Below, piece after piece: positions 44,155-49,783 of a DNA stretch of 49,783 bases; within the stretch, counting starts at the first letter, position 1, and the number at the start of each line of letters is the position of its first letter. A model generated the notes under the pieces. It searched no databases, was not told the origin of the DNA, and saw only the letters and a program-made list of their open reading frames with translations. The translations under genes and the position numbers were made by a program. Source of the stretch: Pseudovibrio flavus (GTDB lineage: Bacteria; Pseudomonadota; Alphaproteobacteria; Rhizobiales; Stappiaceae). The stretch covers positions 1-49,783 of the forward strand of contig NZ_SMMA01000058.1 in the NCBI RefSeq assembly GCF_009711345.1, read 5' to 3'.

Positions 44155-45144
44155 CTAGACCATCAAGAACAGCAGTGCAATTGCCAAGCAGAGCAAGAAC
44201 ACGGTCTCGCCAATAACAACGGCGATATGGCGGAAGCCAAGATCTGCCATTGCCTTAAGCGAGGTTTTTGTTCCAAGACCTGCGATAGCTGCAACCAGCA
44301 GCCAGCGGGACGTGCTGTCCAGCGAGGAGCGTACGACCTCTGGGATCACACCGGTTGAGTTGATGACCAAGAGGCCAGCAAACGCCAGAGCAAACCATGG
44401 GAATGGAGCCGAACCACCTTCTGCGCCGCGCTGATTGCGATAGGCGTAGGCAAAGGCCAAAACGATCACAGGCAGCATAGCCACGCGCAGCAGCTTTACA
44501 TAGGTGCCGATATCGCCCGCCGTATCAGAGATAGCGTAGCCAGCGCCAACAACCTGCGCCACATCGTGGATTGTCGCGCCAAGCAGGATGCCCGTTTGGG
44601 TATCGGTAAAGCCGAACAGCGAGAACAGCAGCGGGTAGAAAATCATCGCCACCGTTGAAAGGCTGGTTACCGCAATAACGGTGAAGAGCGTGTCACGCTC
44701 CGCCTCTCTGTTTTGTGGCATTGCAGAGGAAATTGCCAGTGCAGCGGAGGCACCGCAAATTGCTACAGCACCACCTGTCAGCAGGCCGAATTCTTTGGAT
44801 TTGCCACTGATGCGGGCAAGGAACCAGCCAAAGGCGATTGTTGCGAAAACACAAAAGACAACCAGTAGCAAAGGCGCAAGGCCCAATGACTGGATTTGCT
44901 GCAGTGTTACCCGCACGCCTAGAAGGGCAACACCCACGCGCAGTAGCTTTTTTGCCGTAAAATCAATACCGGCAATACACTTTCCCTCTTGGGAAAGGAA
45001 ATTGAAGGCCATACCCAGCAACAACGCAAAAAGCATTGTGGGGCCACCATAATGGTCTGACAAAAAGCCAGCGGCCGCGCCAATTGTTCCGCAGAGCAAC
45101 AAGCCGGGTGCAAGTTCCTGCCCCCTCTTCAGGACGCTTTGCAT
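44155..45144 (-). CDS. YeiH family putative sulfate exporter
   Basis: Polytopic inner-membrane protein, 329 residues, UPF0324/YeiH family. About ten hydrophobic segments with family stretches KKLLRVGVALLGVRVTLQQI, GGAVAICGASAALAISS, TGILLGATIHDVAQVVGAGY and LGTKTSLKAMADLGFR. YeiH proteins are described as putative sulfate exporters; the substrate is not proven. No neighbour of related function; it is transcribed alone toward the terminator. Confidence 0.92.
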   Translation of the reverse strand: MQSVLKRGQELAPGLLLCGTIGAAAGFLSDHYGGPTMLFALLLGMAFNFLSQEGKCIAGIDFTAKKLLRVGVALLGVRVTLQQIQSLGLAPLLLVVFCVFATIAFGWFLARISGKSKEFGLLTGGAVAICGASAALAISSAMPQNREAERDTLFTVIAVTSLSTVAMIFYPLLFSLFGFTDTQTGILLGATIHDVAQVVGAGYAISDTAGDIGTYVKLLRVAMLPVIVLAFAYAYRNQRGAEGGSAPFPWFALAFAGLLVINSTGVIPEVVRSSLDSTSRWLLVAAIAGLGTKTSLKAMADLGFRHIAVVIGETVFLLCLAIALLFLMV

Positions 45145-45611
45145 GAACGTCTCTCCTTAACTTCCGGCCCTTTATGCAAAAAGGCCAGCACTTCGACTTG
45201 ATAATATCAGGCAAGCGGAAGGCTTCAGCCCTCTCGTTCCACCCAGTCCTTTTTCAAAGCCACGGACCCAATTTTTCGGGTTCTCATAGCTTTTTGTTCC
45301 CCTCAAACGCTTTGATCAGCGCTTTTTGCCGGTTTCTTCCGCGGATATTCCCGCGCCTTTACGCGCCCTGCCGCATTCGCGTAAAGCCAAGAGTATCCTT
45401 TAACAGGAAGATCCCAGTGTTTTCTTACCTAAGAGTACTTTTTTGATTCTGATAGGGGAAGCCCACGCCTAAGTGTGCATGAGCGCAAAGAGGTGCGCGC
45501 TGTTTACCCCAGAACCATCAAAAGCAAAAGAATAGAATGGGCTGCGGGCTTGCCCTTTGGCACACCTGTTGTGTATGAGAGGCGCAAAGCTCCAGAGCCT
45601 CGGGAACAGAC
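45145..45611. other. Intergenic region between yeiH and methyltransferase gene
   Basis: About 470 bases with the divergent promoters of yeiH and the methyltransferase gene. A perfect small palindrome TGATAATATCA lies upstream of yeiH, and a TGGCAC-N5-TTGTG string at 45558-45573 resembles sigma-54 but lacks the -12 GC. The middle is rich in CGCG and T-runs. No gene or repeat is supported. Confidence 0.4.
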
Positions 45612-46118
45612 ATGAAAAAGTACGACGATATTTACGCCAAGGACCAAGACTACTTCGGTCATACCTCCAAACAGTTCACCACCATGTTCTCCAATCTGGA
45701 TTTTCGTGAAGGTACTATTTTGGATATTGGCGCAGGTCAGGGTCGTGACGCCCTCTTCCTTGCAGCCCGCGGCTACCGCGTTATCGCCGTTGATACCTCC
45801 CGCGTTGGACTGGAACAGCTGGACCAGCGAGCAGCCGAATACGATCTGCCGATCGAAACTGTGCATGCCGATGCGCAGGGCTACACGCCGAATGAAACAA
45901 TCGACGCTGTGGTGTGTGACCGTTTCTTCCACGAGCTGCCATCCAACGCCCGCGTAAAGTGCCTGCAGCGCCTCATGGGCTTTTTGAAGCCGGATGGTTA
46001 CATGCTTATTGCCGATGACAAGAGCGTTCTGCCTCAGCTTCGTGATGCGCTCAAGAAAGAGAAGTTCGACTTCCTACGCGATAAGAACGGCATTCTTTTC
46101 GCAGTGAAGCCTATGTAA
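45612..46118 (+). CDS. Class I SAM-dependent methyltransferase
   Basis: Small cytoplasmic methyltransferase of 168 residues. The SAM-binding motif is LDIGAGQGRDALFLAARGYR (GxGxG at 40-44) with the acidic Asp61 at the end of the second strand; PNETIDAVVCDRFFHELPSN is the motif II region and LKPDGYMLIADD follows. It has the compact form seen in TehB-like enzymes, but the substrate is unknown. It is a single-gene unit with its own terminator. Confidence 0.88.
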   Translation: MKKYDDIYAKDQDYFGHTSKQFTTMFSNLDFREGTILDIGAGQGRDALFLAARGYRVIAVDTSRVGLEQLDQRAAEYDLPIETVHADAQGYTPNETIDAVVCDRFFHELPSNARVKCLQRLMGFLKPDGYMLIADDKSVLPQLRDALKKEKFDFLRDKNGILFAVKPM

Positions 46119-46427
46119 TTGACGAAGGCACGCGCCCTATCCGAGTTGATATGGCAAGTGATCCTAAGAAGAATCTGACCCGCAGTTTTTATAGCTGCGG
46201 GTTTTTTGTTTTCCCTGTTTTACAAAGGCACCGAAGGGAAATTCGCTCATCCTTGATGATGCTTAAAATAAATTTCCTTTAAAACGCAGCAAGTTAGAGA
46301 ACATCACGATTATTCACGGATAGTGAACAATGCGTTCAATTGCAATTTCTCAGATAAACGCAAATATGGCCACAACAACGTTTTAATACGTACAGTCGAT
46401 TTGCTTTATTACGAGGAGTTCAACATC
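46119..46427. other. Intergenic region before first yceI
   Basis: Contains the methyltransferase terminator and about 220 AT-rich bases with the promoter of the yceI operon, whose boxes I could not fix. A frame opening at 46323 joins yceI but its leading 35 codons are not needed. Confidence 0.4.
46178..46208 (+). terminator. Intrinsic terminator after the methyltransferase gene
   Basis: Perfect eight-base stem ACCCGCAG/CTGCGGGT followed by six T on the plus strand. Confidence 0.88.
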
Positions 46428-47003
46428 ATGTTTCGCAAAACACTAGCAGCGGCATTTGTCGCAAGCCTTCTTTCTACTCCCCTTGCTGCTGCTCCTGTCG
46501 AATATAACTTCGACATGTCCCACTCCAATCTGGCCTTCTCCTACAATCACCTTGGCTTTTCTACCACTGATGGCCGTTTCAAAGACTGGCAGGGAACGCT
46601 CGTGATTGACGAAGAAGAGCCTGCAAAATCTTCCGTTGATGTGACCATCTCCATTGGCAGTCTTGATACCTTCTGGCCTGCGCGTGACAAGCACCTTCTA
46701 AGCGGTGACTTCTTTGATGCGGCGAACTTCCCGACTGCGACCTTCAAATCCACCGCAGTAAAGAAGACCGGCGAGAACGAGCTGGAAGTGATGGGCGACC
46801 TGACCATTAAGGGCGTTAGCAAGCCAACCACCCTCTACGTGAACGTGAACCGTATTGCCGAGCACCCAATGGCGAAGAAGCGCACCGTTGGCGTGACTGC
46901 AACCACCACCGTGAACCGCTCCGAGTTTGGCATGGGTGCCAACGTTCCTTATGTGAGCGATGAAGTCGTGATCACCATCAACAGCGAAGCAATGGTGAAG
47001 TAA
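46428..47003 (+). CDS. yceI: YceI family periplasmic protein, copy 1
   Basis: YceI-type lipocalin-like protein, 191 residues, predicted to bind isoprenoid-type lipids (for example quinones) in the periplasm. The ATG at 46428 is chosen because it starts a signal peptide (MFRKTLAAAFVASLLSTPL) and has GAGGAG upstream. Family segments: DMSHSNLAFSYNHLGFSTTD, HLLSGDFFDAANFPTATFKS and GDLTIKGVSKPTTLYVNVNR. It precedes the cytochrome b561 gene in one operon. Confidence 0.93.
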   Translation: MFRKTLAAAFVASLLSTPLAAAPVEYNFDMSHSNLAFSYNHLGFSTTDGRFKDWQGTLVIDEEEPAKSSVDVTISIGSLDTFWPARDKHLLSGDFFDAANFPTATFKSTAVKKTGENELEVMGDLTIKGVSKPTTLYVNVNRIAEHPMAKKRTVGVTATTTVNRSEFGMGANVPYVSDEVVITINSEAMVK

Positions 47004-47088
47004 CCACGGCTTTTCCGAAAGCCTTGAACTCGTCGTGGCGGGGCCTGTCCAATGGTCTCGCCCACCCCTTATGAGCGAGGATGGCGTG

Positions 47089-47712
47089 ATGCTACGCAAC
47101 ACTAAATTTGGATACGGCTCTCTTGCCATTCTGTTCCATTGGACGATGGCGATCCTTATCATCGGCATGTTGGGCCTTGGTCTTTACATGGTGCGCCAGC
47201 CGCTTACCGCGCCAGAAACCTTCGCCCTTTTTCAGTGGCATAAGTCATTCGGCATTGTTGTCTTTGCCCTCGCGCTCGCCCGTCTTGTCTGGCGCTTTTC
47301 CAACCCAGCGCCTACCCTGCCTGAAAATATGGGAGCCTTGGAGCGCCTTGCTGCCCATCTAGGTCATGCAGGTCTTTATGCTTTGATGTTATTTTTGCCG
47401 CTTAGCGGCTGGCTTGTCGTCTCCTCCAGCCCCTACAACATTCCGACCCTTTTATTCGGCAGCATCAACATTCCGCATATGCCTTTGGGCTGGGCGGTAG
47501 CGGAAAAGACCAGCCTTTCTGATCCGGCAAGCCTCATTCACGAATACGCTGCGTACCTGCTAATCGTTCTGGTTCTGCTGCATATCGCGGCGGCTTTGAA
47601 GCATCACTTTATCTCCAAAGACGACGTGCTGGTTCGAATGATGAAGCCAAGTTCTGCCGCTCCAAGTGAAGCCAGCAAGCAGCAGTCCCCATCCCAATCA
47701 AAAGCGACTTAG
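47089..47712 (+). CDS. Cytochrome b561 family protein
   Basis: Inner-membrane di-heme cytochrome b561, 207 residues, four membrane segments. Heme-ligand candidate histidines are in ILFHWTMAILIIGMLGL, LFQWHKSFGIVVFALAL, HLGHAGLYALMLFLPLSGW, and HEYAAYLLIVLVLLHIAAAL. The ATG at 47089 has a clear AGGA spacing; a GTG at 47035 and ATG at 47071 are also open. Flanked by two yceI genes, it likely shuttles electrons between quinol and a periplasmic partner held by YceI. The tail after residue 185 is low complexity. Confidence 0.93.
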   Translation: MLRNTKFGYGSLAILFHWTMAILIIGMLGLGLYMVRQPLTAPETFALFQWHKSFGIVVFALALARLVWRFSNPAPTLPENMGALERLAAHLGHAGLYALMLFLPLSGWLVVSSSPYNIPTLLFGSINIPHMPLGWAVAEKTSLSDPASLIHEYAAYLLIVLVLLHIAAALKHHFISKDDVLVRMMKPSSAAPSEASKQQSPSQSKAT

Positions 47713-47722
47713 GATCAATAAA

Positions 47723-48271
47723 ATGAATTTACTAAAAGCAGCTTTTCTGAGTGCTTTCACCCTGTTCGCCACAAGCGCTTTTGCAAGCCAGTGGACGGTA
47801 GACACAATCAACAGCAAGGTGTCATTCACCTTTGTTCAAAACGGTGCATCCTCCACCGGCTCCTTCAACATGTGGAACGCGGCAATTGTTTTTGACCCTG
47901 CTGCCCCTGAAAACGCCAAGATTGAAGCGACTATTCAAACCGGTAGCGCGGATACGGGCAATGCACAGACCGACATTACCCTGGCCGAGCAAGCTTGGTT
48001 TGACATCAACACCTACCCCGACGCCGTCTTCACCAGCTCTGAAGTAAAAGCGCTTGGCGGGGACAAGTACGAGGCCAACGGTAACCTTGCTCTGCGCGGT
48101 GTTTCTGTCCCTGTTGTCTTGCCATTTACATTAAAGATCGATGGTGACACAGCCACCGCTAAAGGCAAGATCACGCTGGATAGAACCAATTTTGGCATTG
48201 GTAACGGCACGCCGGAATCTACCGTAGCGAACGGGGTTATCGTTGAGGTGGATGTGATCGCCACACGGTAG
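47723..48271 (+). CDS. yceI: YceI family periplasmic protein, copy 2
   Basis: A second YceI protein, 182 residues, with signal peptide ending near SAFA. The ATG at 47723 follows AGGA and lies ten bases past the cytochrome stop codon. Typical segments are WTVDTINSKVSFTFVQNGAS, LAEQAWFDINTYPDAVFTSS, NGNLALRGVSVPVVLPFTLK and DRTNFGIGNGTPESTVANGV. It differs clearly from copy 1, so the two are not recent duplicates. A terminator follows. Confidence 0.93.
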   Translation: MNLLKAAFLSAFTLFATSAFASQWTVDTINSKVSFTFVQNGASSTGSFNMWNAAIVFDPAAPENAKIEATIQTGSADTGNAQTDITLAEQAWFDINTYPDAVFTSSEVKALGGDKYEANGNLALRGVSVPVVLPFTLKIDGDTATAKGKITLDRTNFGIGNGTPESTVANGVIVEVDVIATR

Positions 48272-48307
48272 GTGCAGCCAGTCGCGATTTTGAAGACCTG
48301 TTGTTGA

Positions 48308-48342
48308 AACCGCCCGTAGCTGGAAGGCTGCGAGCGGTTTTT
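48308..48342 (+). terminator. Intrinsic terminator after the yceI operon
   Basis: Stem AACCGC/GCGGTT with an inner CGTAGC/GCTGCG helix across one mismatch, followed by TTTTT. Confidence 0.75.
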
Positions 48343-48352
48343 CTTTTGCGGC

Positions 48353-48940
48353 TCATGCGCCTTGCGCGCCCAAACGGGCAACGCCTGTCATCCAGCTTTC
48401 AACCTGCCCGTCCCTAGGGTGACTTGCGCCTGCAAAGTACGTCACCTTGGTTGGCTTGATGCCAACAAAGCCCAGTATCTGTTTGCGTAGCTGCCATAGC
48501 ATCGCGTTTTTATAAACCAGTCGTAAAAACCAGCCCGGCGTGTCGGACGTTAAGATGAGCCTTGCCGTGCGCCCGCTTAGCATTGGCAGGGGAAGGCCTG
48601 CTTTGGTGCTGCGTGTGTCGAAGGTGCGGCCGGGCAGAAAGGCTCTGTCAAAAAGCCCTTTCAGCTTTGCAGGCAAACCACCCCACCACATCGGCGTTGC
48701 CAGAACGATATGCTCGCTCCACTCGATATCCTGCATGACCTTTTCCAGCGATGGCTCAAGCGGTTTAGCATCCTTAAAGCTGGAAACACCGAAGTCGCTG
48801 TCAAACTGCAGATCGTGCAGATGGGTGATACGGACCTCGTTTCCGGCAGAGCGCGCTTCCTGCGCATAAACTTCTGCAAAGTTTCGAGACAAAGACGTGG
48901 CGGCGGGATGGCCGTTCAAAATGAAAATGCGCTTGCTCAT
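48353..48940 (-). CDS. Flavodoxin-fold NAD(P)H oxidoreductase
   Basis: Quinone-reductase-like flavoprotein of the KefF/MdaB/NQO1 group, 195 residues. Flavin-fold features: start KRIFILNGHPAATSLSRNF, then HIVLATPMWWGGLPAKLKGLFDRAF (flavin-binding and dimer region), then FAGASHPRDGQVESWMTGVA. It is transcribed away from the TetR gene across a shared operator region, so it is the likely target of that repressor. Its natural substrate cannot be told from sequence. Confidence 0.9.
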   Translation of the reverse strand: MSKRIFILNGHPAATSLSRNFAEVYAQEARSAGNEVRITHLHDLQFDSDFGVSSFKDAKPLEPSLEKVMQDIEWSEHIVLATPMWWGGLPAKLKGLFDRAFLPGRTFDTRSTKAGLPLPMLSGRTARLILTSDTPGWFLRLVYKNAMLWQLRKQILGFVGIKPTKVTYFAGASHPRDGQVESWMTGVARLGAQGA

Positions 48941-48957
48941 GGTGAGTCCCTCATTAA

Positions 48958-49019
48958 TTGACCATGGTCAATAAAGACTCAAAAGTGACCAAGGTCAATA
49001 TAAATTTGACCACGGTCAG
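48958..49019. promoter_or_regulatory. Three tandem palindromic operators (TTGACC-N2-GGTCAA)
   Basis: Three copies: TTGACCATGGTCAA (48958-48971, exact palindrome), GTGACCAAGGTCAA (48985-48998) and TTGACCACGGTCAG (49006-49019). Starts are 27 and 21 bases apart. The set lies between the divergent oxidoreductase and TetR genes, as expected for autorepression and control of the neighbour. Confidence 0.85.
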
Positions 49020-49040
49020 TAAAATTGATAGTGAGAGCCT

Positions 49041-49622
49041 ATGAAGAAGCCTATCCAACAGCGAACGCTAAAAACCCGTGCCCGTCTGATTGAATGCGCC
49101 CATGAGCTTATTGAAGCGCACGGGTATGCTGGCCTGCGTATTGAAGACCTTGTTAAATGCGCTGGTGTGGCCAAAGGCACGTTCTTTGCGCATTTTGCCG
49201 ACAAGGATGCGTTGATGGAGCTTTTGATCGCCGAACGCATCAATCAGCACCTTGACGCAATTGAGAAAGCGCCGACCCCGCGTAGTGTGGAGACCGTTGT
49301 TAGTAGCTTGATGCCGCTTTTGCAGTTTATGGCCTGCGAACGCTATGTGTTTGATGTCATTTTACGCCATTCCGGCGCGGCCCAGAAAGAGGAAGTCGGC
49401 GCGATTGCCATGACGTTTGATCGTCAGGTCCGTGTTGTCAGTCACTGGCTGGCTGAAGGGCCATTTCGCAAGGATGTTCCCGACAGATTGCTCGCTGACG
49501 GCATTCAGGCTTTTTGCGTTCAGACGATGGCGCTTAACTTTTGCGCGCTTCACAACAGCATTCCCATGGACGAGCAGCTTCTGCCTTATCTCAAAGCGTG
49601 GCTTCTGGAAAAAGTGGACTAG
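49041..49622 (+). CDS. TetR family transcriptional regulator
   Basis: A 193-residue TetR-type regulator. The N-terminal helix-turn-helix (about 30-57) reads GLRIEDLVKCAGVAKGTFFA followed by HFADKDALMELLI. The helical C-terminal part binds an unknown ligand and is rich in small hydrophobics. The divergent flavoprotein gene and the three palindromes between the genes mark it as local repressor. The ATG at 49041 is clear. Confidence 0.93.
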   Translation: MKKPIQQRTLKTRARLIECAHELIEAHGYAGLRIEDLVKCAGVAKGTFFAHFADKDALMELLIAERINQHLDAIEKAPTPRSVETVVSSLMPLLQFMACERYVFDVILRHSGAAQKEEVGAIAMTFDRQVRVVSHWLAEGPFRKDVPDRLLADGIQAFCVQTMALNFCALHNSIPMDEQLLPYLKAWLLEKVD

Positions 49623-49656
49623 CCCTGGCTTGAGGGTGCTGCTGCTTCTGTCTGGA

Positions 49657-49675
49657 CCCCGCATCAAGTGCGGGG
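49657..49675. repeat. REP-like palindrome
   Basis: Stem CCCCGCA/TGCGGGG with a five-base loop, after the TetR gene. The flanks (GGACCCCGCATC, GCGGGGTGACAT) look like the dispersed intergenic palindromes common in alphaproteobacteria. A related GTCATACCGG-AGCGG-GTGATCCG stretch (49754-49783) reaches the window edge. It may also act as a transcript end. Confidence 0.5.
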
Positions 49676-49783
49676 TGACATCATTGCTAGGAGCGGTTTC
49701 CGCCCGTCACACCGCTAAGTATCGTGAATACCCCGCTAGCCCCTGCCTCATCCGTCATACCGGACGAGCGGAGCGGTGATCCG

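Noticed and set aside
45174-45446. A 90-codon frame upstream of the methyltransferase
   Set aside because: Low-complexity Phe/Ser-rich translation with no family resemblance, in a promoter region.
45558-45573. TGGCAC-N5-TTGTG as a sigma-54 promoter of the methyltransferase gene
   Set aside because: The -12 element lacks the nearly invariant GC, and no enhancer-type site was seen.
1-49783. CRISPR arrays, tRNA, rRNA, transposases or phage genes
   Set aside because: I looked for regularly spaced repeats, cloverleaf arms and known mobile-element proteins and found none I could support.

Overview
The window is from an alphaproteobacterium with a rhizobial-type flagellar system. The gene order motA-fliM-fliN-fliG-flhB / flgB-flgC-fliE-flgG-flgA-flgI-motE-flgH-fliL-fliP-flagellin, an FtcR/Rem-type regulator and an rkp-type capsule locus all point to Hyphomicrobiales. 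The moderate GC content and overall style suggest a marine Stappiaceae-like relative such as Pseudovibrio, but this is inference without a database search.

Region 1 (1-19.5 kb) is flagellar. The minus strand carries two tandem flagellin genes (the first cut by the window edge). Upstream of them is a long colinear array of basal-body, switch, export and motor genes. The divergent plus strand carries a DUF1217 protein, flgF, a conserved unknown and fliI. The block ends with the minus-strand orphan regulator ftcR. Both flagellin genes share a conserved leader with two hairpins, one of which covers the Shine-Dalgarno, which suggests post-transcriptional control.

Region 2 (20.2-37.1 kb) is a capsular polysaccharide locus of the Sinorhizobium rkp-1 type. 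It holds UDP-glucose dehydrogenase, a 2524-residue polyketide synthase (RkpA), a PLP-dependent alpha-oxoamine synthase (RkpG) and, on the opposite strand, an SDR reductase (RkpH). RkpH is in an operon with a KpsC-like and two KpsS-like Kdo transferases and a Wza/KpsD-type outer-membrane lipoprotein. A reducing PKS with an oxoamine synthase and a ketoreductase is also the logic that builds sphinganine-like amino alcohols. The locus may therefore build a sphingoid-like lipid anchor that KpsS/KpsC decorate and the OPX protein exports. No KpsM/T transporter is in the window.

Region 3 (37.6-49.8 kb) is mostly envelope and housekeeping: tamA-tamB, a YeiH-type transporter, a small methyltransferase, a yceI / cytochrome b561 / yceI operon, and a divergent flavodoxin-fold oxidoreductase/TetR pair with three tandem palindromic operators between them. 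A REP-like palindrome closes the window. No tRNA, rRNA, CRISPR array, insertion sequence or phage gene was recognised.
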